A stretch of 64,000 nt of DNA from Arthrobacter sp. FB24 (GTDB taxonomy: Bacteria; Actinomycetota; Actinomycetes; Actinomycetales; Micrococcaceae), in contig NC_008541.1 in the NCBI RefSeq assembly GCF_000196235.1, positions 1,736,001 to 1,800,000 on the forward strand. Reading direction: 5' to 3'. The notes below the pieces were generated by a model. That model saw nothing but the letters and a program-made list of their open reading frames with translations. It made no database searches and was not told the DNA's origin. Position 1 is the stretch's first letter. Each line of letters starts with the position of its first letter. Below are positions 7,934 to 18,808 of this stretch, piece by piece. Made by a program: the position numbers and the translations under genes.

Positions 7934-9586
7934 TTGTCAGAGCACCATGCCCCAGGCAGTACCGATACAACGAGCGGCAGGGTTCCCGGTTCAGGGTTCC
8001 GGCCGACCGCCGTTGCCGCGGTGCCCCTTGGCACCATCGGCGAGTCCGTCGGCGTCGTCGTTCCCGGGGCATCCAGCTCCGTCCCCGTCACCGGGATTTC
8101 CCTGAACTCGAGGACCGTGCAGCCGGGCGATCTCTATGTCGCCCTGCCCGGCGCCGCCAGGCATGGCGCGGACTTCGTGTCGCAGGCCGTCGCGGCAGGC
8201 GCCGTCGCGGTAGTGACGGACGACGACGGCGCGAGGCTGCTTGCGTTGTCAGCGGACACTCCCGTACCGGTCCTGGTGGTTGACGAACCCCGCAGCGCTG
8301 TGGGCGGCCTCGCGGCACTGATCTACCAGAGCAGGCCGGAAGGCGGAACTTCGCCGTCGCTGTTCGGTGTTACCGGCACCAACGGCAAAACCACCACCAC
8401 GTACTTTATTAATGCGCTCCTGCAGGCGTTGGGCCGCAGGACCGGCCTGATCGGCACCATCGAGATCCTGGCGGGCGGTGCCCCTATTCCCAGCCTGCTG
8501 ACCACGCCTGAGTCCACCGACCTTCACGCGCTTCTGGCCCTGATGCGCGAACGCGGCCTGGACGCTGCGTCGATGGAGGTTTCCTCGCATGCAGTATCGT
8601 TCCACCGCGTCGACGGGGTGCAGTTCGACGTCGCCGGCTTCACCAACCTCACCCAGGACCACCTGGACCTCCACGGGACCATGGACGAATATTTTCAGAC
8701 CAAGGCCCGGCTCTTCACGCCCCGGCACGCCAAGTCTGCCGTGATCACCGTAGATGATGAGTGGGGCCGGCGCCTCGCATCCGCTGCCGGCATTCCGGTC
8801 ACCACCCTGGCGACCGCCCAAGGCAACGATCCCGCCGCGCCGGCTGCTGACTGGACAGTCACGGCCGCCGCCCCCCGGGGCCTTGGCACGGAGTTCCGGC
8901 TGCGGCACCGTGACGGCAGCGAACTGCGTGTTCACACGGGGCTGCCGGGAAGCTTCAATGTTTCCAACGCCGCCCTCGCGACCGTAATGGTCCTGGCCAG
9001 CGGCGTTGAGCCGGCCACGCTGCAGGCTGCCCTGGACGAGGCTGATCCGTTCACCGTTGCCGTTCCGGGACGCATGCAGCTCGTCTCCACGGCGCCGGCC
9101 GCCGTCGTCGACTTTGCCCATAACCCGGACGCCCTGCAGCGTGCGCTGGAGGCTGTGCGTTCAACCGAGCCCGGTTCGCGGGTGATCGTGGTCTTCGGCG
9201 CCACCGGACAGCGGGACCAGGGCAAACGCCCGGCCATGGGGGCCATCGCGGCGCGGCTTGCGGACGTGGTGATCATCAGCGATGACGATCCCCATGACGA
9301 GGACGCCGCCGCCATCCGCGCGGACGTCCTGGCGGGCGCGCGTGAGGCGAAGGAATCCGGCGGCCTTGGCTGCACGATCCTGGAATCCTACCCGCGCGAC
9401 GTGGCGATCCGGGAGGCCGTCAACATGGCACAGCCGCAGGACACGATCCTTGTGGCCGGACGCGGCCACGAAGTCTGGCAGGAAGTCAAAGGCGTCAACC
9501 TGGCGCTCGACGACAGGGTGGAGCTCCGCGAGGCCTTGACAGCCCGCGGATTCACCGTTCTGAATGACGAGCGGATAGAGTCCTAG
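7934..9586 (+). CDS. murE: UDP-MurNAc-tripeptide synthetase MurE, likely L-lysine-adding
   Basis: Cytoplasmic Mur ligase that adds the third stem-peptide residue to UDP-MurNAc-L-Ala-D-Glu. It has 550 aa. The ATP-binding P-loop GTNGKT is at 148-153, and a central domain and C-terminal ligase domain follow. At the amino-acid selecting position it reads DDPH (451-454) instead of the DNPR of meso-DAP-adding enzymes, pointing to L-Lys and matching the Lys-type wall of Arthrobacter. The start is a TTG at 7934 with GGAG upstream; no in-frame ATG is nearby. Confidence 0.93.
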   Translation: MSEHHAPGSTDTTSGRVPGSGFRPTAVAAVPLGTIGESVGVVVPGASSSVPVTGISLNSRTVQPGDLYVALPGAARHGADFVSQAVAAGAVAVVTDDDGARLLALSADTPVPVLVVDEPRSAVGGLAALIYQSRPEGGTSPSLFGVTGTNGKTTTTYFINALLQALGRRTGLIGTIEILAGGAPIPSLLTTPESTDLHALLALMRERGLDAASMEVSSHAVSFHRVDGVQFDVAGFTNLTQDHLDLHGTMDEYFQTKARLFTPRHAKSAVITVDDEWGRRLASAAGIPVTTLATAQGNDPAAPAADWTVTAAAPRGLGTEFRLRHRDGSELRVHTGLPGSFNVSNAALATVMVLASGVEPATLQAALDEADPFTVAVPGRMQLVSTAPAAVVDFAHNPDALQRALEAVRSTEPGSRVIVVFGATGQRDQGKRPAMGAIAARLADVVIISDDDPHDEDAAAIRADVLAGAREAKESGGLGCTILESYPRDVAIREAVNMAQPQDTILVAGRGHEVWQEVKGVNLALDDRVELREALTARGFTVLNDERIES

Positions 9587-9592
9587 ACCGAG

Positions 9593-11068
9593 ATGATTGC
9601 ATTTACTGCGGCGGAAATTGCCGAAATTACAGACGGCCGCCTTGCCGCCGATCCGACCATCACGCCCTCGGCAGTGGTCACCGATTCCCGGGAAGCCACG
9701 GAGGGATCCCTCTATGTGGCCAAGCCCGGCGAAAGCGCTGACGGCCACGACTTCATCGGCGCAGCCTTTGAACGCGGCGCCGTCCTGGCCCTGGTGGAAC
9801 GGGAAGGCCCCGACGGCGCCGGCGCGCCGTACCCCGCCATCGTGGTGAAGGACGCCGTCCTTGCCATGGGCGCACTGGCCGCCGAATCCGTTCGCCGTAT
9901 CCGTGCCCGCCGCGCGGCTGAGGGTACGGAATTCACCGTCATCGGCATCACCGGTTCCGCCGGCAAGACCACCACCAAGGACCTCCTCGCCGGAATCCTT
10001 TCCGCCGAAGGCAACACCGTCTCACCCCAGGGCTCCTACAACGGCGAAGTGGGTGTACCGCTCACTGTCTTCCAGGCCGGGTTCGACACCCGCTACCTGG
10101 TGATCGAGATGGGCGCCACCGGGATCGGCCACATCCGCTATCTCGCGGACATGGTCCGGCCCTCCATCGGAGTGGTCCTGGGCATCGGAACCGCCCATGC
10201 CGGTGAATTCGGCGGCGTGGACAATATTGCCGTTGCCAAGGGCGAACTGCTTGAAGCCCTTCCGGACAGCGGGACCGCTGTGATCAACCTCGACGACGGC
10301 CGTGTTGCCGCGATGACGAGCAGGACCACGGCGAACGTCCTGGGCTTTTCGGCACAGCCGGCTGACGACGTCCCGGGTGCCGCCCTGCGCGCCGTCCACG
10401 TCGAAACGAACCCGGCCGGAAATCCCGAGTTCGAACTTTTCTTCCCCGGCGAAGCCGAAGGGCACCAGGTACGCAGCCGCCTCATCGGTGCGCACCACGT
10501 GACCAACCTCCTGGCAGCGGCCGGAGCCGCTTACGCTGCCGGAGTCACAGGTGAGCGGATCGCGGCCTCCCTCAGCACGCAGACCGCGGCCAGCCGCTGG
10601 CGGATGGAACGCACCGAGCGGCCGGACGGCGTGACCATCATCAACGATGCTTACAACGCCAATCCGGAATCCATGCGCGCGGCTTTGCGGACGCTGGCGG
10701 ACCTCGGCCGCGGACGCCGGACCTGGGCCGTTCTGGGCGCCATGCTGGAACTGGGCGACGAGTCCATTCGAGAGCACATGGCAGTCGGCACGCAGGTGGT
10801 GAGGCTCAACATTTCCCGCCTGGTGGTGGTTGGCCGGGAGGCCCGTTCACTCTACGTCTCCGCCGTCAACGAAGGCTCCTGGGGCGACGAGTGCGTCTTC
10901 ACCGAGTCGGCTGACGAGGCCTACGACCTCCTCCAGCGCGAGCTGGAACCAGGCGATCTTGTCCTCTTCAAGTCCTCCAACAGTGTGGGGCTGAGGCATC
11001 TGGGTGATCGGATAGCATTACCCCCACAAGTCCGAGCAACCGCCAATGAAGGGAGCGAGTCGCTGTGA
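9593..11068 (+). CDS. murF: UDP-MurNAc-tripeptide--D-Ala-D-Ala ligase
   Basis: Adds D-alanyl-D-alanine to the UDP-MurNAc tripeptide, completing the pentapeptide in the cytoplasm. It has 491 aa. The P-loop GSAGKT is at 121-126 and the Mur ligase C-terminal region carries [12 protein letters not shown]. It starts 6 bp after the murE stop. Its own TGA overlaps the mraY GTG (GTGA), so translation of the two is probably coupled. Confidence 0.96.
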   Translation: MIAFTAAEIAEITDGRLAADPTITPSAVVTDSREATEGSLYVAKPGESADGHDFIGAAFERGAVLALVEREGPDGAGAPYPAIVVKDAVLAMGALAAESVRRIRARRAAEGTEFTVIGITGSAGKTTTKDLLAGILSAEGNTVSPQGSYNGEVGVPLTVFQAGFDTRYLVIEMGATGIGHIRYLADMVRPSIGVVLGIGTAHAGEFGGVDNIAVAKGELLEALPDSGTAVINLDDGRVAAMTSRTTANVLGFSAQPADDVPGAALRAVHVETNPAGNPEFELFFPGEAEGHQVRSRLIGAHHVTNLLAAAGAAYAAGVTGERIAASLSTQTAASRWRMERTERPDGVTIINDAYNANPESMRAALRTLADLGRGRRTWAVLGAMLELGDESIREHMAVGTQVVRLNISRLVVVGREARSLYVSAVNEGSWGDECVFTESADEAYDLLQRELEPGDLVLFKSSNSVGLRHLGDRIALPPQVRATANEGSESL

Positions 11069-12174
11069 TTGCACTGCTGATCGGCGCTGGCCTGGCCCTG
11101 CTGTTTGCATTGGTGGGAACCCCGCTGTTCATCCGTCTACTGGTGCGGAAGAGCTACGGCCAGTTCATCCGCGACGACGGTCCCACATCGCACCACACCA
11201 AGCGCGGCACCCCGACCATGGGCGGCACCGTGGTGGTCTTCGCGGTCCTTCTGAGCTATGCGCTGACCCACCTCATCATGTGGATGATGAATCCAAGGTC
11301 ACCCGGGCCGTCGGCCTCCGCGCTCCTGCTCCTGTTCCTCATGGTGGGAATGGGCCTGGTGGGATTCCTGGACGACTTCATCAAGATTTCCAAGCAGCGC
11401 AGCCTTGGCCTGGACGCCAAAGCCAAACTGGTACTGCAGGGCGCCGTCGGCATCATTTTCGCGATCCTGGCCCTGAACTTTCCCAACGCCGACGGCGTCA
11501 CCCCCGCATCCACCCAGATCTCCCTGGTGCGGGACATCCCGTGGCTGAACCTCGCTTTCGGCGGCACCGTCCTCGGTGCCATTCTGTTCGTGCTGTGGTC
11601 CAACCTGATCGTGACGGCTGCCACCAACGGCGTGAACCTTACCGACGGCCTGGACGGGCTCGCGGCCGGGGCCTCGGTGATGGTGTTTGGCGCCTACACG
11701 CTGATGGGCATCTGGCAGAGCAACCAGGCCTGCGGTTCGCCGCGGCAGACCGGCGGCGGCTGCTATTCAGTCCGGGACCCGCTGGACCTGGCACTGCTGG
11801 CGGCGATCTTGAGTGCGGCCCTGGTTGGCTTCCTGTGGTGGAACACCTCCCCGGCGAAAATCTTCATGGGCGACACCGGCTCGCTGGCCATCGGCGGGGC
11901 CGTCGCCGGCTTCGCCATCCTGTCCCGGACCGAGCTGCTGCTCGCCTTCATCGGCGGACTCTTCGTCCTCATCACCCTCTCTGTGATCATCCAGGTGGGC
12001 TACTTCAAGATCACGAAGGGCAAGCGATTCTTCAAGATGGCTCCGCTCCAGCACCATTTTGAACTCAAGGGCTGGGCGGAAGTCACCGTGGTGGTCCGGT
12101 TCTGGATCCTCGGCGGCCTCTTCGTCGCCGCGGGTCTGGGCATCTTCTACGCAGAATGGGTGGTCCTGCTGTGA
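11065..12174 (+). CDS. mraY: Phospho-MurNAc-pentapeptide transferase (lipid I synthase)
   Basis: Integral membrane enzyme that transfers phospho-MurNAc-pentapeptide to undecaprenyl phosphate, making lipid I. It has 369 aa with about ten membrane helices. Family motifs present are FLDDFIK with the Asp pair, [10 protein letters not shown], and HHFELKGW near the end. A short periplasmic loop with [11 protein letters not shown] adds two cysteines, seen here but not tied to function. The GTG start is inside the murF stop codon; the mraY TGA overlaps the murD GTG. Confidence 0.97.
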   Translation: MIALLIGAGLALLFALVGTPLFIRLLVRKSYGQFIRDDGPTSHHTKRGTPTMGGTVVVFAVLLSYALTHLIMWMMNPRSPGPSASALLLLFLMVGMGLVGFLDDFIKISKQRSLGLDAKAKLVLQGAVGIIFAILALNFPNADGVTPASTQISLVRDIPWLNLAFGGTVLGAILFVLWSNLIVTAATNGVNLTDGLDGLAAGASVMVFGAYTLMGIWQSNQACGSPRQTGGGCYSVRDPLDLALLAAILSAALVGFLWWNTSPAKIFMGDTGSLAIGGAVAGFAILSRTELLLAFIGGLFVLITLSVIIQVGYFKITKGKRFFKMAPLQHHFELKGWAEVTVVVRFWILGGLFVAAGLGIFYAEWVVLL

Positions 12175-13757
12175 GCAGCCCTATACCTTCGCCGCTGGCG
12201 ACGTCTCCCCGGCTCGAGAACCTTGTGAGCTGGGACTCGGACTGGACCGGCCTCAGGGTGGTCGTGACGGGAATCGGCGTGTCCGGCTTCGCCGCCGCAG
12301 ACACCCTGATCGAACTCGGTGCCAGGGTGGTGGTGGTTGACGCCGCCACCAGTCCCACGGCGCGGGCCCAGGCGGACACCCTGAAGATCGTGGGTGCCGT
12401 GGATGTCCTCCTCGGCGAGGACGCCGTGCACTCGATGCCGAAAATTGACGGGCTGAAGCCGGACCTGATTGTGACCTCACCGGGATGGCGCCCGGACCAG
12501 GCCCTTCTCGCGGCGGCTGCCCGGACCCACATCCCGGTCTGGGGTGATGTGGAACTTGCCTGGCGCGTGCGCGAGCGGAAGGGCCGCAAGACCGCTGACT
12601 GGCTGACCATCACCGGAACGAACGGGAAGACCACCACGGTGGGCCTTACCGAATCCATGTTGCAGGCGGCCGGGCTCAAAGCCATTGCCGTCGGAAACGT
12701 GGGAACGCCCATCCTGGACGCCCTGCGCGACCCGGTTGAATACGACGTCCTTGCCGTAGAGCTTTCAAGCTTCCAGCTGCACTGGAGCCACTCCGTCTCC
12801 CCGGTCGCAAGTGTGTGCCTCAACGTTGCTGAGGACCACGTGGACTGGCACGGATCCTACGCCTCGTACCTGGCCGACAAGGCGAAGGTCTACGAGCACA
12901 CGCAGAAGGCCTGCATCTACAACGCCGAGCAGATTGAAACCGAACGCATGGTGGAGAACGCGGACGTCGTGGAAGGCTGCCGCGCCGTCGGTTTCACCAC
13001 GCTGACGCCGGCCATCAGCATGCTCGGTGTGGTCGAGGGCCTCCTGGTGGACCGTGCCTTCATCCCCGAGCGTAAAGACAGCGCTGCTGAGCTTGCCGCG
13101 ATGGCGGACCTCGGCCCGGTGGCCCCCCGCCACATGGTCGCCAACGCCCTGGCGGCGGCGGCACTGGTACGGGCGTACGGCGCGGAACCGCAAGCGGTAC
13201 GCCAGGGACTGAAGACTTACATTCCGGGAGAACACCGCATCCAGCTTGTAGCCCGGCACAACGATGTGCTGTGGATCAACGACTCCAAAGCCACGAACCC
13301 GCACGCGGCGGCTGCGTCGCTGTCCGCCTTCACCAACGTCATCTGGATCGCCGGCGGGCTCTCCAAAGGCGTGAGCTATGACGAACTCGTCCAGGAACAG
13401 GCGCCGCGGCTAAAGGCCGTAGTACTGATCGGAGCGGACACCACCGCGCTCTCGGACGCCCTCAAACGACACGCACCGGATGTCCCCGTGATCGGGCGCA
13501 CGAAGGGCGACACTGAAAATGTGCAGTCTGCCGGGACGGGCGATGCCGGCACAGTGCCCTCGCCGATTTACGGGGAAACTGTGATGGCCCAGGCCGTCGC
13601 CGCAGCGGCACAGCTGGCTTCTCCGGGAGACACTGTGCTCATGGCCCCGGCGGCTGCTTCCATGGATCAGTTCTCTTCCTACGCTCACCGTGGCGACGCC
13701 TTCATTGAAGCTGTCCGCGGGCTCGTGGAAGGGCAGGCTCAGACCGGCGAGGAGTAA
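12171..13757 (+). CDS. murD: UDP-MurNAc-L-alanine--D-glutamate ligase
   Basis: Mur ligase that adds D-glutamate to UDP-MurNAc-L-Ala. It has 528 aa from the GTG at 12171. That start is preferred over the in-frame ATG at 12156 because it gives the GTGA overlap with mraY seen repeatedly in this operon. [11 protein letters not shown] forms the N-terminal nucleotide-binding fold, the P-loop GTNGKT ends with K153 then T154, and the C-terminal domain carries [12 protein letters not shown]. It is somewhat longer than enterobacterial MurD (about 440 aa) because of an N-terminal extension and a loop near residue 450 ([15 protein letters not shown]). Confidence 0.95.
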   Translation: MSSPIPSPLATSPRLENLVSWDSDWTGLRVVVTGIGVSGFAAADTLIELGARVVVVDAATSPTARAQADTLKIVGAVDVLLGEDAVHSMPKIDGLKPDLIVTSPGWRPDQALLAAAARTHIPVWGDVELAWRVRERKGRKTADWLTITGTNGKTTTVGLTESMLQAAGLKAIAVGNVGTPILDALRDPVEYDVLAVELSSFQLHWSHSVSPVASVCLNVAEDHVDWHGSYASYLADKAKVYEHTQKACIYNAEQIETERMVENADVVEGCRAVGFTTLTPAISMLGVVEGLLVDRAFIPERKDSAAELAAMADLGPVAPRHMVANALAAAALVRAYGAEPQAVRQGLKTYIPGEHRIQLVARHNDVLWINDSKATNPHAAAASLSAFTNVIWIAGGLSKGVSYDELVQEQAPRLKAVVLIGADTTALSDALKRHAPDVPVIGRTKGDTENVQSAGTGDAGTVPSPIYGETVMAQAVAAAAQLASPGDTVLMAPAAASMDQFSSYAHRGDAFIEAVRGLVEGQAQTGEE

Positions 13758-13759
13758 CA

Positions 13760-15133
13760 ATGGTCAGCACGCCCACCCGTGCCCCGGCTGCCAGGCAGCG
13801 GGGCGCAACCCCGCTCCCGCCGGCTTCGCGGACAGGAAACGCGGCAGGTTCGAAACCGCCATCGCCCAAGACCCAGGCCCGCGGAACCGGCCACGTGCCG
13901 CCGCTGGCCAGGTTTCGCGGCTGGCACCGGAGTTTCTGGGCGAAGCTGGAAGGGACCGGCAAGTCACGCAACGGTTCCACGTACTACCTGATCCTCGGGG
14001 CCACCCTCGCGCTCACGGCCATCGGCATCATGATGGTACTGTCCGCGTCCAGCGTCGAGGCGATCGCAGCGGGGGAGTCGCCGTACACGGCAGCACTCAA
14101 GCAGGGCATGTTCGCCGCCATCGGGGTCTTCCTGATGTTCGTCCTCTCGCGCGTCAACGTGGTCTGGCTCAAGCGCCTGGCCTGGCCGGGGATCGCCGGA
14201 GCCTACGTGCTCCTGGTCCTCGTTCTCCTGATCGGCACCAGTACCAACGGCAACCAGAACTGGATCGAATTCGGCGGCATCACCTTCCAGCCGTCAGAAG
14301 CGGCCAAGCTCGCCCTGGCACTCTGGATGGCCACCGTGCTGGCGGTCAAGGCAAAACTGCTCCACCGCTGGCAGCACGTGGTGGTTCCGGTCCTTCCTGC
14401 CGCCGCCGGCATCATCGGGCTGGTCCTGGCCGGCAATGACCTCGGTACAGGCATGATCATCATGATGATCATGGCCGCCGCACTGTTCTTTGCCGGGGTC
14501 CCGCTCTACATGTTCGGCATCGCGGCCCTGGTCGCCGTGGCCGGGGCCGGGTTCATGGCCGTGACGAGCTCCAACCGGATGTGCCGGATCACTTCGTGGT
14601 GGACCGGAAACTCCTGCGGCGAAGGCATTGACGCCAACTACCAGTCAACCAACGGCCTGTACGGGCTCGCCTCCGGCGGTTGGCTGGGGGTCGGGCTGGG
14701 CCAAAGCCGGCAAAAGTACAGCTGGATCCCGGAAGCCCACAACGACTTCATCTTCGCGATCATCGGCGAGGAACTCGGCCTGGTGGGCACCGTCGTCGTG
14801 CTTATCCTCTTTGCCATCCTGGGTGCTGCGATCTACCGGGTGGTGGTGGCGCAGGAGGACCTCTTCCACCGCGTCCTTGCAGGGACCATCATGGTGTGGC
14901 TGCTCGGCCAGGCCACGGTCAATATGTCCGTGGTCACCGGACTCGTTCCCGTCATCGGCGTGCCGCTGCCGTTCATTTCCTATGGCGGCTCGGCCTTGCT
15001 GATGTCGCTGTGTGCCGTCGGCGTAGTGTTGTCGTTGGCCCGGGAACAGATGGCGCCAAGCGTGCAGCCCAAGCGGCTGCTCAAGTTCCGCACCAAGGGC
15101 GGCCGCCCGCACCCCACACGAAAGCGTAAATAG
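13760..15133 (+). CDS. ftsW: SEDS-family septal peptidoglycan polymerase FtsW
   Basis: Polytopic SEDS glycosyltransferase that polymerises lipid II at the septum with FtsI. It has 457 aa: a basic Pro-rich cytoplasmic N-terminus of about 70 residues, then roughly ten membrane helices. Conserved features are NWIEFGGITFQPSE, the loop with GLGQSRQKYSWIPEAHNDFIFAIIGEE, and PLPFISYGGSAL. The C-tail is basic. It lies two bases after the murD stop, with AGGAG directly upstream. FtsW rather than RodA is inferred from its dcw location. Confidence 0.95.
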   Translation: MVSTPTRAPAARQRGATPLPPASRTGNAAGSKPPSPKTQARGTGHVPPLARFRGWHRSFWAKLEGTGKSRNGSTYYLILGATLALTAIGIMMVLSASSVEAIAAGESPYTAALKQGMFAAIGVFLMFVLSRVNVVWLKRLAWPGIAGAYVLLVLVLLIGTSTNGNQNWIEFGGITFQPSEAAKLALALWMATVLAVKAKLLHRWQHVVVPVLPAAAGIIGLVLAGNDLGTGMIIMMIMAAALFFAGVPLYMFGIAALVAVAGAGFMAVTSSNRMCRITSWWTGNSCGEGIDANYQSTNGLYGLASGGWLGVGLGQSRQKYSWIPEAHNDFIFAIIGEELGLVGTVVVLILFAILGAAIYRVVVAQEDLFHRVLAGTIMVWLLGQATVNMSVVTGLVPVIGVPLPFISYGGSALLMSLCAVGVVLSLAREQMAPSVQPKRLLKFRTKGGRPHPTRKRK

Positions 15134-15139
15134 CACTTA

Positions 15140-16240
15140 ATGAATGCCGAGTCTTTGTCAGTTGTCCTTGCCGGCGGCGGAACGGCCGGGCACATCAGTC
15201 CGCTGCTGGCCATCGCGGCCGCGTTGCGGGACGTGCGTCCGGACGTTCGCCTCCTGGCTGTGGGGACGCCCAGCGGAATGGAGACCAGGCTGGTCCCCGC
15301 AGCCGGCCTCGAGCTGGCCACCATCAGCCGCGTGCCCTTTCCCCGCAGGCCGTCGCTGGATCTCCTGCGGCTGCCGGGACGGCTGGCCGGCGCTGTTAAG
15401 CAGGCCGGAAGGATCCTCGACGACGCTCACGCGGACGTCCTCGTGGGCGTCGGCGGTTACGTCTGTACCCCGCTGTACCTCGCCGCCCGGCGCCGGAAAA
15501 TTCCGATTGTCATTCACGAAGCCAACACCCGGGCCGGACTGGCCAACAAAGTGGGTGCCCGCTTCAGCCACCACGTCGGCGTCGCGTTTGCCGGCACGAA
15601 GCTGCGCGGGGCCCGTCACGTCGGCATGCCGATGCGACGGGAAGTCTCCGGGCTGGATCGCGCTGCTTCCCGGCATGCCGCACGTGAGCTGCTGGGGCTG
15701 GACCAGCACAAGCCCGCGCTCATTGTCACCGGCGGCTCATCCGGGGCGCAGAGCATCAACAGGACCATTGCGGCGTCCCTGGATGCACTGGCCAAGGCCG
15801 GGATCCAGACCCTGCACATCACCGGGAAGGGCAAGTCGGTCCTTGACGGCGAAGGCAAACCCCTCGCCGCAGACGGCTACCGCCAGGTGGAGTATGTCGA
15901 CGGGATGGAGAACGTCTATGCGGCCGCCGACCTGCTGCTGGGCCGTGCGGGAGCGGCCACCGTCTGCGAAACCGCTGCTGTGGGCATCCCGGCCGTGTTC
16001 GTTCCGCTCCCGATCGGCAACGGCGAACAGGCGCTCAACGCCGCCGGTCCGGTGCAAGCGGGAGGCGCCCTGGTGGTTGACGACGAATCGTTCACGCCCG
16101 AATGGGTCAGCCGGGAAATCATCCCGCTGCTCTCAGACCCTGCCCGGCTGGCGAAAATGGCGGCGAGTTCTGAAGCCCTCGGTATCCGAAACGCAGATCG
16201 CCGTATGGCTGATCTGGTCCTGGAAGCGGTAAGCAAATGA
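15140..16240 (+). CDS. murG: Lipid II synthase MurG (UDP-GlcNAc transferase)
   Basis: Peripheral GT-B glycosyltransferase on the inner membrane face that adds GlcNAc to lipid I. It has 366 aa. The glycine-rich [10 protein letters not shown] is at 12-21, [10 protein letters not shown] marks the UDP-GlcNAc-binding C-domain, and [24 protein letters not shown] is the donor-site signature. The start ATG 15140 follows ftsW by 6 bp. Its TGA overlaps the murC ATG. Confidence 0.96.
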
Positions 16241-17640
16241 CCATGTCCACAGCACGCACGGCCGTGCGGAGCCTGGAATCCCTTGGCCGCGTGCATTTCA
16301 TCGGCATTGGCGGCGTGGGCATGTCCGCCGTGGCCCGGATCATGGTGGCCCGCGGTGTCCCGGTGACAGGCTCCGATGCCAAAGACCTTCCGGTCATGGC
16401 AGACCTCGCTGCGGCCGGCGCAGGCATCCACGTGGGCTATTCCGCGGGCAACCTGGGCGCGGCCGAGGCCGTGGTGGCCGGCTCCGCCATCCGCGCGGAC
16501 AATCCGGAACTCCAGGCCGCACGTGCCGCCGGGCTGCCCGTATTGCACCGCTCGGAGGCACTGGCGGCGGCTATGGCGGGTGACCGCGTGGTTACGGTGG
16601 CCGGCACCCACGGGAAGTCCACCACGACGTCCATGGTCACGGTGTTGCTGCAGGGTGCCGGCCTGGATCCCACTTTTGCGATCGGGGCCAACGTCCCTTC
16701 CCTGGGGGTTAACGCCGCCAGCGGCACTTCGGACATCTTTGTTGCCGAGGCCGACGAGTCCGACGGGTCATTCCTCAACTACCGACCCCACATTGCGGTT
16801 GTCACCAACGTGGAACCCGACCACCTTGACTACTACGGCACCGCCGAAGCCGTCTACGAGTCGTTCGACAGCTTCACGGAATTGCTCCCGGCCGACGGCG
16901 TCCTGGTGGCCTGCGCCGATGATCCCGGTGCCCGCGCGCTTGCGGAGCGGACCAGGACACGGGGCAACACCAGGGTGGTTACCTACGGCACCGCTGAAGA
17001 CGCGCAGCTGCGGCTGCACGACGGCGGCCCGGGAGACGTGTGGGTGTCCACCGGCGCGGGAAGGTTTGCACTGGACCTCCAGGTGCCAGGGCGCCACAAC
17101 GCGCTCAACGCTGCAGCCGCGTTTGCCGTTGCCCTGGAACTTGGCGTCGCACCCGACGCGGCCTCCGGGGCCCTGGCCCATTTCTCCGGCGCATCACGCC
17201 GCTTCGAGTTCAAGGGAGAAGGCAGGGGAGTGCGGGTCTACGACGACTACGCCCACCACCCGACGGAAGTCCGGGCAGCGCTGGCCGCGGCACGTTCCGT
17301 AGCGGGGGACCACAAGGTGCACGTGCTTTTCCAGCCGCACCTGTTTTCCCGCACCAGGGAGTTTGCAGCCGATTTTGCCGAGGCGCTCAACGCCGCGGAC
17401 ACCGCCCTGGTCCTGGACATCTATCCGGCCCGGGAAGATCCCATCCCGGGGGTCAGCAGCAAGCTGATCGGTGACCGGCTTTCCGCGGGCGGCCGGCTGG
17501 TGGCCGCAGAAGACGCCGTCCGGGCCGTCGTGGCCAACGCAGCCGCCGGCGATATTGTGCTCACGGCCGGAGCGGGCGACGTCACGGCCTACGGTCCGCT
17601 GATTGTGGAGGCACTGCTGGCGGAGGCGCCGGGTGGCTAG
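16237..17640 (+). CDS. murC: UDP-N-acetylmuramate--L-alanine ligase
   Basis: First Mur ligase of the pathway; attaches L-Ala to UDP-MurNAc. It has 467 aa. The N-terminal Rossmann motif [11 protein letters not shown] begins at residue 21, the P-loop GTHGKST carries K127, and [10 protein letters not shown] is the family signature in the C-terminal domain. ATG 16237 overlaps the murG stop; ATG 16243 is a possible alternative. The end overlaps the ftsQ start by 8 nt. Confidence 0.96.
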
Positions 17641-18535
17641 CACGCGCCGGCCCACCTACAAGACAGGCTCGCCTGGCACCCAGGGAAAGTCCGCCCAGGG
17701 AAAGTCCGCCCAGGAAAAGTCCCACCAGGGAGGCGGACGCGCGGACGTAATATCGGCCTCCAAGGCCGCACCCGCGGCCGCGGCCGCGGGAGCATCCCGT
17801 CCCTCCGCCACCGATAACGTGCTGTCCTTCCCGGAGCCCAAGGGCAGGCGGATCCGGCGCAACATCATCCTGGCTGCGTGCATTGTTGCCGCGCTGGTGG
17901 CCGGACTGCTGGCAGCAGCCGTCTACTCGCCGTTGTTCGCCATCCAGACGGTCTCGGTGGACGGCACCAAAATGCTGACTCCCGGCCAGGTCCAGGAGAT
18001 GCTGAAGCCGTTGCATGGCAAACCCCTGCCGCAGGTGAATGACGACGAGGTGAAGCAGCTGCTGCAGCCCCTTGTCCAGGTCAAGGACGTGACCACGGAG
18101 GCGCGGCCGCCGTCGGTACTGGTGGTGCACATCCATGAGCGCACACCGGTCGCCCTGGTGAAGCAGGGAGAAGTGTTCCAGCTGGTCGACGTCGACGGGG
18201 TGCAGCTCGGCACGACCCAGGACCCGGGCAGCATCCAGCTGCCGGTGATCGACGGCGGAGCCGGAGTGATCGGCAGGGACCTTTTCAAGGCCATCACGGG
18301 CGTGCTGGCCGCGTTGCCCGCAGACGTACTCGCCAGGTTGTCCGATGCCTCGGCGAAGTCGGTTGACGCCGTCGAACTCAAACTAGTGGACGGCCAGACC
18401 ATTGTCTGGGGCAATGCGGGGGAGAAGGAGCTCAAAGCCAAGGTGCTCGCTGCCCTGCTGAAGGCGCCCGCGGACCCCAAGAACCCCGTCCAGGTCTACG
18501 ATGTCAGCGTGCCACGGCATCCCGTGACACGATAG
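17633..18535 (+). CDS. ftsQ: Cell division protein FtsQ
   Basis: Bitopic divisome scaffold that links FtsL/FtsB to FtsW/FtsI. It has 300 aa: a long cytoplasmic tail of 75 residues, one membrane helix (about 77-98), a POTRA domain (FAIQTVSVDGTKMLTPGQV onward, about 102-170) and an FtsQ C-domain. GTG 17633 is chosen because GGAGG lies a few bases upstream and it overlaps murC like other genes here. The tail contains a triplicated five-residue repeat (QGKSA, QGKSA, QEKSH), encoded by a 15-bp tandem repeat. Confidence 0.93.
   Translation: MASTRRPTYKTGSPGTQGKSAQGKSAQEKSHQGGGRADVISASKAAPAAAAAGASRPSATDNVLSFPEPKGRRIRRNIILAACIVAALVAGLLAAAVYSPLFAIQTVSVDGTKMLTPGQVQEMLKPLHGKPLPQVNDDEVKQLLQPLVQVKDVTTEARPPSVLVVHIHERTPVALVKQGEVFQLVDVDGVQLGTTQDPGSIQLPVIDGGAGVIGRDLFKAITGVLAALPADVLARLSDASAKSVDAVELKLVDGQTIVWGNAGEKELKAKVLAALLKAPADPKNPVQVYDVSVPRHPVTR
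17681..17725 (+). repeat. In-frame 15-bp tandem repeat (3 copies) in ftsQ
   Basis: Three consecutive 15-bp units starting CAGG (17681, 17696, 17711). The first two are identical and the third differs at three positions. They encode QGKSA-QGKSA-QEKSH in the cytoplasmic tail of FtsQ. Confidence 0.9.
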
Positions 18536-18808
18536 TGGGCGAGCCCCCGGGGACAACCCCGGGACGAACATTCAGCCGCGCTGGGGAATCAGCGGACCGG
18601 CGGTGTGGTCAGAGGCGATTTCCGCTCTATTTCGCGGGTATTCCTACGACACGCGGAGCAGGTCATTGAATGTCTCAGGCATAGGAAATAGCGTCACAGC
18701 ATGAGTTACTTGACATAACTATAACCCTCAAGTCGAAGGTTAAGGTTAAAAGCTTCAAGCAGGACTCCATCAGTTTTCGCAATAGGACACGAACAAGGGA
18801 CACGTAAC
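18536..18808 (+). promoter_or_regulatory. ftsQ-ftsZ intergenic region with probable ftsZ promoter(s)
   Basis: At 273 bp this is the largest gap inside the division cluster. A GC hairpin CCCGGGG/CCCCGGG (18546-18563, no U-tract) lies at its start. An AT-rich patch follows with TTGACA at 18710-18715, TATAAC at 18720-18725 and GGTTAAGGTTAA near 18738-18749. These do not pair at a standard spacing, so more than one promoter or an operator may be layered here. ftsZ-proximal promoters are common in this cluster in other bacteria. Confidence 0.45.
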
